Shown here piece after piece: positions 1 through 7,126 of a stretch of 46,527 nt of DNA (position 1 is the stretch's first letter; each line of letters opens with the position of its first letter). The translations under genes were made by a program, and so were the position numbers. Origin of the DNA: Chloroflexota bacterium (GTDB taxonomy: Bacteria; Chloroflexota; Chloroflexia; Thermomicrobiales; JADLAZ01); contig JADLAZ010000064.1 of assembly GCA_020849725.1 (NCBI GenBank), positions 1 to 46,527 of the forward strand. The letters run 5' to 3'. The notes below the pieces were generated by a model. It did not search any database and was not told the DNA's origin. It worked only from the letters and a program-made list of their open reading frames with translations.

Positions 1-1
1 G

Positions 2-127
2 CACATCGCCGTCAAGGACGCCGAGAACCTGCCCGAGCGGCGCTATCAGGTGCTGCTCGACAATGCCCGCCGCTTCGTCGCCGGCGAGCCGCTGCGCAAC
101 GTCGTCGACAAGGCCGCCTGGTTCTGA
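2..127 (+). CDS. C-terminal end of a D-2-hydroxyacid dehydrogenase (partial)
   Basis: The reading frame is open from the window edge and stops at TGA 125-127. The last 41 residues end in ARRFVAGEPLRNVVDK and then AAWF. This is the usual C-terminal helix and tail of NAD-dependent D-2-hydroxyacid (phosphoglycerate-type) dehydrogenases, where the chain returns to the substrate-binding domain. No catalytic residue is in view, so the substrate cannot be told. The M20 peptidase start lies 24 bases downstream on the same strand, so the two may be co-transcribed. The family call rests on the tail only. Confidence 0.6.
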   Translation, partial: HIAVKDAENLPERRYQVLLDNARRFVAGEPLRNVVDKAAWF

Positions 128-151
128 TCGTCCGTCTTGGCAGGAGGGAAC

Positions 152-1372
152 ATGGCCGCCCTCACCGATCACCAGCGCGCGCTAGTCGACATCGTCGCTG
201 CTCGGCGCGACGACTGGATTGACCTGCTGGCGCAGCTCGTCAACTGCGACTCGGGCACGTTCAATAAGGACGAGGCCGACCGCGCCGGCCGGCTGCTGGA
301 GACGGCGCTCGCGCCGCTGGGCTTCGCGTTCGAGCGCCTGCCACAGACCGAGTACGGCGACCACCTGATCGGCCGCAAGCCGGGGCGGGGATCGCGCCGG
401 CTGCTCTTCGTCGGCCATTTCGATACCGTCTTTCCGCGCGGCACGGTCGCTGCCCGGCCGTTCACGATCGACGGCGAGCGCGCCACCGGCCCCGGCATCT
501 ACGACATGAAGGGCGGCCTGGTGGTGCTGCTGGCGGCGCTGTCGGCGTTGCGAGCCGTTGGGTCGTCGGTGTGGGACGAGGTGACGCTGACGACCATCTT
601 CAACAGCGACGAGGAGCTGCTGTCGCCAACGTCGCGGCCAGCGATTCTGACCGAGGCGCGGCGGGCCGACACCGTGTGCGTGCTGGAGCCGGCGCGACCG
701 GGCGGCGAGTACACGTTCATCCGCAAGGGCTGCGGCCTGTACACGATGGCGGTGACCGGGCGGGCGGCGCACTCGGGCCTGACGCCGGAGCAGGGCCGTA
801 GCGCCGTCGAGGAGCTGGCGCGCAAGATCGTGCTGCTGACGGAGGTCGCCGATCACGCGGTCGGCACGCGGGTCAACATCGGCGTCGTGCGCGGCGGCAT
901 CCGGCCGAATGTCGTCGCCGAGGAGGCTGCCTGCGAGTTCGACCTGCGCGCGGTGACGATGGCCGAGGCGCGGCGGGCTGAGCAGCGCTTCCGCGAGATC
1001 GCGGCGATGCAATTCGTGCCCGACACGACGACGACGCTCAGTGGCGGCCTGCTCTTCCCGCCGGTGCCGTCGATGGCGCGCAACGAGCGGCTATTCAGTT
1101 GGGTCCAGGAAGCCGGGCAGGGGCTGGGGCAAGAGCTGCGCTCGATCGTCTCTGGTGGCGCCTCCGACGGCAACACAACTGGCCAGGTCGCGCCGCTGAT
1201 CGACGGCATGGGCGTCCACGGCGACGGCGCGCACTCCGACCGCGAGTTCATCTGGCTGCCGTCGCTGGTCGAGCGCGCCCAGGTTCTGGCGCTGTTTCTC
1301 GACGCCTGGCCCGCGCGCGTCGCCGAACTGGCGACGCTGCCGGATGAGACGCCCGGCTGGCCAGCCGGCTGA
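152..1372 (+). CDS. M20 family metallopeptidase (glutamate carboxypeptidase/CPG2-like)
   Basis: A 406-residue zinc-dependent exopeptidase of the M20 (CPG2-like) family, which typically removes C-terminal glutamate or hydrolyses acylated amino acids in the cytoplasm. Metal-site motifs appear in order: VGHFDTVFP (His/Asp), GPGIYDMKGG (bridging Asp), NSDEEL (catalytic Glu pair), LEPA (Asp/Glu ligand position) and a C-terminal HGDGAHSDREF with the last His. The dimerisation insert begins near AAHSGL. The start is the ATG at 152, preceded by AGGAGGG. A TTG 15 bases upstream is in frame but has no ribosome-binding site. No signal peptide is seen. It follows a dehydrogenase gene and converges with galM. 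The exact substrate is unknown. Confidence 0.88.
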   Translation: MAALTDHQRALVDIVAARRDDWIDLLAQLVNCDSGTFNKDEADRAGRLLETALAPLGFAFERLPQTEYGDHLIGRKPGRGSRRLLFVGHFDTVFPRGTVAARPFTIDGERATGPGIYDMKGGLVVLLAALSALRAVGSSVWDEVTLTTIFNSDEELLSPTSRPAILTEARRADTVCVLEPARPGGEYTFIRKGCGLYTMAVTGRAAHSGLTPEQGRSAVEELARKIVLLTEVADHAVGTRVNIGVVRGGIRPNVVAEEAACEFDLRAVTMAEARRAEQRFREIAAMQFVPDTTTTLSGGLLFPPVPSMARNERLFSWVQEAGQGLGQELRSIVSGGASDGNTTGQVAPLIDGMGVHGDGAHSDREFIWLPSLVERAQVLALFLDAWPARVAELATLPDETPGWPAG

Positions 1373-1383
1373 CCGGCAGTCGG

Positions 1384-2436
1384 TCAGTCGACGCTGAAGC
1401 GGAACTCGGTCGTCTGCCGGTAGGTGTCGCCAGGACGCAGGATAGTCGACGGGAAGGTCGACTGGTTGGGCGAGTCGGGAAAGTGCTGCGTCTCCAGGCA
1501 GAAGCCGGCGTGCCTGCCGTAGGCGCGGCCGTCGCGGCCGGTCAAGCTGCCGTCGAGGAAGTTGCCGGTGTAGAATTGCACGCCTGGCTGCGTCGTCCAA
1601 ACCTCCAGCACCCGACCGCTGACCGGCTCGCGCACGCGCGCCGCCAGCGCCAGCGCACTGCCGCCGGCATCCAGTACCCAGCAATGGTCGTAGCCGCCGT
1701 GGGCGCGCTGCACCTGCTCGTCGGCACTGGGCAGGCGCGCGCCGATCGCCGTCGGGGTGGTGAAGTCCATCGGCGTGCCACGCACCGGCCTTAGCTCGCC
1801 GGTCGGGATGAGCGTGGCGTCGACCGGCAGGAAGCGGGCCGCGTGCAAGGTCACCTCGTGGCCGAGGATGTCGCCACCGCCAGCCAGGTTGAAGTAGGTA
1901 TGATTGCTCAGGTTCAGCACCGTGGCGCGATCAGTCGTCGCGGTGTAGTCGAGGCGCAGCGCGGCGTCGATCAGCGTGCAGGTGACGGCGACGTCGAGCG
2001 TGCCGGGGTAGCCCTCATCGCCATCCGGGCTGCGAAAGCGCAGCGTCACGCCAGGCACGTCCGACGCGCCGATTGGCTCAGCCGACCAGACCCGCTTGTC
2101 GAAGCCGCGAGCGCCGCCGTGGAGATGGTTGGGGTCGTTGTTGGCCGCCAGTTGGTAGGGCGTGCCGTCGAGTGAGAACACGCCACCCGCGATGCGGTTG
2201 GCGAAGCGGCCGACGAGCGCGCCGAAGTACGGGTGACCCGCCAGGTACGGCGCCAGGGTATCGAAGCCGAGCGTCACGTCGGCCAGCCGGCCGTCCCGAT
2301 CGGGCGCCTCCAGTCCGACCAGGATGCCGCCATAGGTCATCACCCGCGCTGTCAGGCCGCGCGCGCTCGTCAACGTGTACTCGTCGATGGTCACGCCGTC
2401 GTCGGTTGCCCCGAAGGCTGCCCGGATAACGCCCAC
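1384..2436 (-). CDS. galM: Aldose 1-epimerase (galactose mutarotase)
   Basis: A 350-residue protein that interconverts the alpha and beta anomers of galactose, glucose and related sugars. The family landmarks are present: GRFANRIAGG near the N-terminus, HLHGGARGFDKRVW (first conserved His), the catalytic His in LSNHTYFNLAG, and the catalytic Glu in CLETQHFPDSPN. The chosen start is GTG 2436, because AGAGGAG lies just upstream at normal spacing; the frame is open for 12 more codons. The gene follows pcrA on the same strand with a 45-base gap, so it may be its downstream partner, although the functions are unrelated. It converges with the M20 peptidase gene. Confidence 0.92.
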   Translation of the reverse strand: MGVIRAAFGATDDGVTIDEYTLTSARGLTARVMTYGGILVGLEAPDRDGRLADVTLGFDTLAPYLAGHPYFGALVGRFANRIAGGVFSLDGTPYQLAANNDPNHLHGGARGFDKRVWSAEPIGASDVPGVTLRFRSPDGDEGYPGTLDVAVTCTLIDAALRLDYTATTDRATVLNLSNHTYFNLAGGGDILGHEVTLHAARFLPVDATLIPTGELRPVRGTPMDFTTPTAIGARLPSADEQVQRAHGGYDHCWVLDAGGSALALAARVREPVSGRVLEVWTTQPGVQFYTGNFLDGSLTGRDGRAYGRHAGFCLETQHFPDSPNQSTFPSTILRPGDTYRQTTEFRFSVD

Positions 2437-2481
2437 GCTGTCGCTCCTCTGGTGTGTCCAACCGGCGGTCACGATGTCCGG

Positions 2482-4746
2482 CTACGCCGGTGTCAGCCGC
2501 GCCATGCTGGCCATCAGCGTGCGTGTGCCGTTCGTACCGAAGTCGACCGTCACTTGCACGTCGCCGCGCGACGGTGTCACCTGCTTGACCACGCCGACGC
2601 CGAAGGCGTGGTGGCGCACACGGTCGCCGGCCGCGACCGTCACGACTACCTCGCTCTGACCGGCATCGTCAACGAAGTCCGACGTGGGTCGGCGTGGCGC
2701 GGGCTGCGGGCGTGGAGCGGACGAGGCGCGGCCGCTGCCCGGCTGGCTGGCCCCAGAGATCCGCGTCGGCGCCGTCGTGCCCGGCCGGGCGCGCCCGCGC
2801 CCACGACCACCGTCCGCCAGGACATCCAGCGGCGTCAGGAACTGCGAGCGCGCCTGCTGGTTGGTGCCGTAGTAGCTGCTGCGCAGGCCGGCATGCGTCA
2901 GGTACAGCCGCTGCCGCGCGCGGGTGATGCCGACGAAGGCCAGCCGGCGCTCCTCCTCCAGCTCGCGTAGATTGCCGAGCGAGCGGGCGTGCGGAAGCAA
3001 GCCGTCCTCCATCCCGATGATGAAGACGACTGGGAACTCCAGCCCCTTGGCGGCGTGCAGCGTGATGAGCGTCACCTTGTCGGCACGCGTGTCGTCCAGA
3101 TCGTCGCTGGCGGCGACGAGAGCCGCCTCTTCCAGGAAGATCGTCAGTTGGGCGTCGAGCGGCAGGTCCAGGTAGCGGCGCAACTCGGCGCGCAGTTGGG
3201 TCACGTTCTCCAGGCGCTCCGGCTCGGTGCCCTCGCGCAGCAGGCGGTCGTAGCCACTGTCGGCCAGCGCCTGGTCGAACAGCGTCACGACGTCGTCCTG
3301 CCCGAGGCGGCTCCGCAGCCGTGCCAGCAGATCGGCCAGCGCGCGCGCGCCGGCGGCCGGCCGGCCGGTGAGCGGCGGCGCGATCGTCGCGCCGGGCGTC
3401 GCCCAGGCGGCCAGCGCGCCTGAGACGCTCATCTCCGCTTCGGCCGCCCACGACTCGAGCCGCAGCCAGGTCTGGCGGCCCAGGCCGCTGGCGACCGGCA
3501 TCGCGTCCACGACGCGGCGCAGGCTGTAGTCGTCGTCCGGGTTGACGATCAGACGCAGCAGCGCCAGGACGTCTCGGATCTCCTTGCGCTCGTAGAATTT
3601 CGTGCCACCGATGAGCTGGTAGCTGAGGCCGACGCGGTTGAGCGCGTGCTCCAGCGGCTGGCTCTGGGCATTGGTCCGGTACAGGACGGCAATGTCGCTC
3701 GGGCGGTAGTCCTCCCGGTCGATCAGGTCGCGGATCTGCTCGGCCACCCACTGCGCCTCGTGGTGCTCGTCATACAGCTCTTTGACAGTGATCGCCTGGC
3801 CCTCCGGGTTGTCGGTCCAGAGTTCCTTCTTGTGGCGCTCCTGGTTCTCGGCGATGACCGCGCCCGCGGCGCGCAGGATCGCCTGCGTCGAGCGGTAATT
3901 CTGCTCCAGGCGGATGATCTGGGCATTGGGGAAGGCACTCTCGAACTCGAGGATGTTGCGGATCGTCGCTCCCCGGAAGGCGTAGATCGACTGGTCCGGA
4001 TCGCCGACGACGTAGGTATTGCCGTGGCCGGCGCTCAGGCGGCGCACCAACTCGAATTGAACGACATTCGTGTCCTGATACTCGTCGACCAGGAGGTGCC
4101 GGATGCGCTCCGGCAGGCGCGCGGCGGCTGTCCCGCCCGGCAGGTCCAGCAGGTCGATGGTGCGCATCAGCAGATCGTCGAAGTCGAGGCCCTTGTTGTG
4201 GTCGAGCAACGCCTGGTAGATGCGGTAGACGCGGGCGACCAGCTCGTCGCGGTAGTTCTCGACGCGGCGGGCGTAGGCGTCTGGGCCAAGGCCGGCGCTC
4301 TTGGCGGCTGAGATGCCAACCAGCATCGAGCGCGGCGTCACCTGCTTCGGGTCCAGGTCGAGTTGCTTGAGCGCCTGGCGCACCAGCGCCGTCTGGTCGT
4401 CGTCGTCGAAGATGGTGAAGTGGCGACTGAGACCGATTTCCTGGCCGTGCTGGCGCAGGAAGCGGGCACACAGGGCGTGAAAGGTGCCGGTCAGCAGCTC
4501 GCGGGCCAAGTCGCCGATCAGGTGCTCCAGGCGCTCGCGCATCTCACGAGCGGCCTTGTTGGTGAAGGTCACGGCGCAGATGCGCCAGGGCGCCACGTCG
4601 CGCTCGCGGATCAGCCAGGCGACACGGTGGGTCAGGACGCGCGTCTTGCCGCTGCCCGGCCCGGCGATGATCAGCACCGGGCCGTCCGGCGCGGTCACCG
4701 CGGCGCGCTGGGCGTCATTCAGGCCGCGCAGGAGGTCGTCGGTCAT
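2482..4746 (-). CDS. pcrA: ATP-dependent DNA helicase PcrA/UvrD (superfamily 1A)
   Basis: A 754-residue 3'-5' DNA helicase for nucleotide-excision and mismatch repair and for clearing recombination intermediates. Motifs in order: Walker A IIAGPGSGKTRVLTHR near the N-terminus, motif II LLVDEYQDTN, motif III VGDPDQSIYAFRGA, motif IV QNYRST, motif V TLHAAKGLEFPVVF and motif VI VGITRARQRLYL. After a Pro/Ser/Arg-rich linker the last 60 residues (GDRVRHHAFGVGVV...) form the Tudor-like C-terminal domain that contacts RNA polymerase in PcrA/UvrD. The start is taken at the ATG before TDDLLRGLN, with AAGGA upstream; another in-frame ATG lies 15 bases earlier. It is divergent from the DinB-like gene. 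Confidence 0.95.
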   Translation of the reverse strand: MTDDLLRGLNDAQRAAVTAPDGPVLIIAGPGSGKTRVLTHRVAWLIRERDVAPWRICAVTFTNKAAREMRERLEHLIGDLARELLTGTFHALCARFLRQHGQEIGLSRHFTIFDDDDQTALVRQALKQLDLDPKQVTPRSMLVGISAAKSAGLGPDAYARRVENYRDELVARVYRIYQALLDHNKGLDFDDLLMRTIDLLDLPGGTAAARLPERIRHLLVDEYQDTNVVQFELVRRLSAGHGNTYVVGDPDQSIYAFRGATIRNILEFESAFPNAQIIRLEQNYRSTQAILRAAGAVIAENQERHKKELWTDNPEGQAITVKELYDEHHEAQWVAEQIRDLIDREDYRPSDIAVLYRTNAQSQPLEHALNRVGLSYQLIGGTKFYERKEIRDVLALLRLIVNPDDDYSLRRVVDAMPVASGLGRQTWLRLESWAAEAEMSVSGALAAWATPGATIAPPLTGRPAAGARALADLLARLRSRLGQDDVVTLFDQALADSGYDRLLREGTEPERLENVTQLRAELRRYLDLPLDAQLTIFLEEAALVAASDDLDDTRADKVTLITLHAAKGLEFPVVFIIGMEDGLLPHARSLGNLRELEEERRLAFVGITRARQRLYLTHAGLRSSYYGTNQQARSQFLTPLDVLADGGRGRGRARPGTTAPTRISGASQPGSGRASSAPRPQPAPRRPTSDFVDDAGQSEVVVTVAAGDRVRHHAFGVGVVKQVTPSRGDVQVTVDFGTNGTRTLMASMARLTPA

Positions 4747-4917
4747 GGCTGGGTCCTTCATCGCCGCGCGTCGGCGCGGCCGCTGCCGCCAGTTCCAGTC
4801 CGCTGCCGTCATTGTAGCGGGTCCGTGCTAGGATACCGGCGGGTCGGCCAATATCCGGCCGTTGAACGGCGCACGATGGGTGCGGGTGCGCCATGCCGGC
4901 GGTGGAGGAAGCGCGCG

Positions 4918-5418
4918 ATGCTGACGCTGATCGAGTCGGAACCGATCGTCCGGCTGTTGTCGGAGATTGAGGAGGAGCGCAAGGCGCTCACGGCGCTGAT
5001 CGCCATGCTGACGATCGATCAGCTCACCGGACGCCCGGGCGGGCAGTGGTCGGCCATCGACCTGCTGACCCACATCACCGCCTGGCAGGCGCACGCGCTG
5101 ACGGTCGCGCGCCAGCAGGCGGCACCGGACGCGCCCGAGGTCGATCCGGCGGTCGGACCTGGCCGCATCCTCGGCATCAATGCCGATGCCGACAACGCGG
5201 CCACGCTGGCGGCCCAGCGGGACACGACGCTTGATCAGGCGCTCGCGCGCTACCACGAGATCTACCACGCGCTGCGGGCGGCGCTGGTGGCGCTGCCGCC
5301 GAGCCGTCTGCTGGGTGGGCCGGGACCACGCGGCGCGCGCCTGTGGTATGCCCGGCCGGCGCTGCTGCACTCCCGCGAGCATCGTCAGGCGTTCCAACAG
5401 CGGTTGGGCCTGGTCTAG
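4918..5418 (+). CDS. DinB/ClbS-type four-helix bundle protein
   Basis: A 166-residue, mostly helical protein of the DinB-like superfamily. It begins LLSEIEEERKALTALIAML and has GGQWSAIDLLTHITAWQAHAL, the typical helix-2 segment whose His supplies a metal ligand in DinB/YfiT proteins. A second His cluster, HSREHRQAF, near the C-terminus fits the remaining metal site. Members include thiol S-transferases and damage-inducible proteins; which applies here cannot be told. The ATG has GGAGGAA upstream at good spacing. pyrE follows 53 bases downstream on the same strand, so the two may share a transcript. Confidence 0.7.
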   Translation: MLTLIESEPIVRLLSEIEEERKALTALIAMLTIDQLTGRPGGQWSAIDLLTHITAWQAHALTVARQQAAPDAPEVDPAVGPGRILGINADADNAATLAAQRDTTLDQALARYHEIYHALRAALVALPPSRLLGGPGPRGARLWYARPALLHSREHRQAFQQRLGLV

Positions 5419-5471
5419 CCGGCGGCACGCGCGCCGCCGGAACAGGCCGGCGACGGGGAAGGACGGCCGCG

Positions 5472-6014
5472 ATGGACGAGGTGCAACACCGGCTGCTGGC
5501 GCTGATCCAGCGCGACGCGCTCACGCGGGGCGATTTTGTGCTGTCATCGGGGCGGCGCTCGAGCATCTACATCGACATGCGGCTGGTGACGCTGTCGGCC
5601 GAGGGCGGCTACCTGATCGGTCGCACGATGCTGGACTTGCTCGGCGATGAGCCGGTCGATGCCGTCGCCGGCCTGACGATGGGCGCCGACCCGGTGGTGA
5701 CGGCGATCGTCGTCGTCAGCCACCTGGAGAAGCGGCCGCTGGCTGGGTTGCTCGTGCGCAAGGAGACGAAGCAGCATGGTCGCGGCCGGCTGGTCGAGGG
5801 GCCACTGCGGGCCGGCATGCGCGTCGTCGTCGTCGAGGACACGTTTACCACCGGCGGCTCGTCGTTGCAGGCGGCCGCGGCGATCACTGAAGCCGGCGGG
5901 CAGGTCACCCGCATTCTCGGCATCGTCGACCGCGGCGAGGGCGCCCAAGCGGCCATCGAGGCGCAGGGCTACCGGTTCGGGCGCCTCTTCACGCTGGCCG
6001 ATCTCGGCGCCTAA
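5472..6014 (+). CDS. pyrE: Orotate phosphoribosyltransferase
   Basis: A 180-residue enzyme that joins orotate to PRPP to give OMP in pyrimidine synthesis. The substrate-specific loop RKETKQHGRGRLVEG carries the catalytic Lys and His of the flexible loop. The PRPP-binding motif VVVVEDTFTTGGSSLQA is complete, and the N-terminus has FVLSSGRRSSIYIDMR, typical of PyrE. The start ATG follows GGGGAAGGA. No other pyr gene is nearby, so the pathway is scattered in this genome. The gene is followed by a palindromic repeat at 6046-6073 that could end its transcript. Confidence 0.95.
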   Translation: MDEVQHRLLALIQRDALTRGDFVLSSGRRSSIYIDMRLVTLSAEGGYLIGRTMLDLLGDEPVDAVAGLTMGADPVVTAIVVVSHLEKRPLAGLLVRKETKQHGRGRLVEGPLRAGMRVVVVEDTFTTGGSSLQAAAAITEAGGQVTRILGIVDRGEGAQAAIEAQGYRFGRLFTLADLGA

Positions 6015-6045
6015 ACCGAAGCCCAGACGGGATGCCCAGGCCACC

Positions 6046-6073
6046 GTAGGGGCAGTTCGCGAAGCGCCCCTAC
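6046..6073. repeat. Imperfect copy of a 28-nt palindromic interspersed repeat
   Basis: Arms GTAGGGGC (6046-6053) and GCCCCTAC (6066-6073) flank a TTCGCGAA core. Folded, it gives a 14-bp hairpin with two mismatches. A perfect copy of the same element lies at 29037-29064. It sits 32 bases after pyrE and may act as a transcript end as well as a REP-like repeat. Confidence 0.75.
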
Positions 6074-6277
6074 GCTACGCAATACGAAGTATGCTATTCC
6101 CATGCGCGCTTCGGTATAGGCCCGACCGGGTGTACCCTGACCCGGCGCGGCCGTCCGCCGGGCTAGGGCCTGGTGACTGATGCGCGCTCGGCATGGCCTT
6201 TTCTGCGCTCAACCTCGGCACGCCTCATGGCGCATCGTTTCGGGTCAGGCCGAGCGCATCAATCGCGGCGGACGGCG

Positions 6278-6283
6278 TATACT
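6278..6283 (+). promoter_or_regulatory. Possible -10 box upstream of the lipoprotein gene
   Basis: TATACT matches a sigma-70 -10 hexamer at five of six positions. It lies about 70 bases before the proposed lipoprotein start. No convincing -35 box is seen at the usual distance. The rest of 6074-6352 contains only short inverted repeats (for example GCAATAC-GAA-GTATGC at 6079-6094) and no supported gene. Confidence 0.25.
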
Positions 6284-6352
6284 GGACGCGGCGCGCGGGA
6301 CAGACGGCGCGCGATCGTGGTACCGGTAATGCACGCACAGGGGACGAGGCGT

Positions 6353-7093
6353 GTGACGCGGCGCTCGCGGGCCGGCTCTTGGCCGATGATGGTGGTGCTA
6401 TTGGCGCTGGCGGTCTCCAGCTGCGGCGTCGCGCCGCCTGACATGACATCGCCAGCCGCCAGCCGGCTCGCGCGTCTGCCCAAGCCAGGCAAACTGGCAC
6501 AGGGTCCCGTGCTGGTCAAGGTCAGTGACGCGGACGGTGTCGCGCAAGCGCCAGCACCGACGAAGGAGTTGACCGTCATCGTCGACGCCGTGGGCGCGGC
6601 GCTGGCCGACCGGCGCACGGCCTATCGCCCGACGGCGGCAACCGTCCTCGATAATGCAACGCTGGCCGCCCAGAACGCGAACCCGCGCTACGCCCAATTG
6701 CTGGCAAGCTGGGGCCGCCAGACCGGGGCAATGGTCGCGGTCGAGGCGCCGCCGGATGGCGAGCCAGGTCTGCTGCGCGTGTCCGTCATCGTGTCGCGCT
6801 ATGCCGCGCCCGACGGCGCGCAGGCGGCCTATCGATACGTCATCGAGCAATATGACACGACCGCGCGCCGGCTGGAGATGGCGCCGGTCGGCGTCCGCCT
6901 GCCGTGGGACGAGGCGGCCCTCTACTATCAGGAAACACAGGCAAACGGCCAGCGTCTCGGCCAGTACACGCTGATCTTCCGCGCCGGCGCCCTGATCGCC
7001 TTCGTCAACAACGTTGGCCTGGCCGGTCAGGTGTCGACGCGCGACACGGCTCAGGTCACCCAGGCCCTGATCGAGCGCCTGGGCGGCTTGTAG
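6353..7093 (+). CDS. Predicted lipoprotein of unknown function
   Basis: About 246 residues. From the GTG at 6353 the protein begins with a basic n-region (TRRSR) and a hydrophobic stretch (MMVVLLALAVSSC) ending in a lipobox-type Cys, so it is predicted to be a membrane-anchored lipoprotein. An ATG 24 bases upstream (6329) is an alternative start. The mature part has no motif I recognise. It has two similar-looking halves: a beta-rich segment (LLRVSVIVSRYAAPDGAQAAY) and a segment ending YTLIFRAGALIAFVNNVG, which resembles short extracytoplasmic binding folds found in Chloroflexota. The gene stands alone and converges with the PASTA kinase gene. Confidence 0.6.
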   Translation: MTRRSRAGSWPMMVVLLALAVSSCGVAPPDMTSPAASRLARLPKPGKLAQGPVLVKVSDADGVAQAPAPTKELTVIVDAVGAALADRRTAYRPTAATVLDNATLAAQNANPRYAQLLASWGRQTGAMVAVEAPPDGEPGLLRVSVIVSRYAAPDGAQAAYRYVIEQYDTTARRLEMAPVGVRLPWDEAALYYQETQANGQRLGQYTLIFRAGALIAFVNNVGLAGQVSTRDTAQVTQALIERLGGL

Positions 7094-7101
7094 CGCGGCG
7101 C

Positions 7102-7123
7102 CGCCGGCGCTCAACCGCCGGCG
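7102..7123. terminator. Hairpin between convergent genes (possible bidirectional terminator)
   Basis: CGCCGGCG at 7102-7109 and again at 7116-7123 are self-complementary, giving an 8-bp GC stem with a 6-nt loop. It lies between the stop of the lipoprotein gene and the stop of the kinase gene. No T-run follows, so intrinsic termination is an inference. Confidence 0.4.
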
Positions 7124-7126
7124 TGG

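Noticed and set aside
6079..6094. GCAATAC-GAA-GTATGC as a recombination or attachment site
   Set aside because: Too short, with one bulge, and no recombinase or element border nearby.
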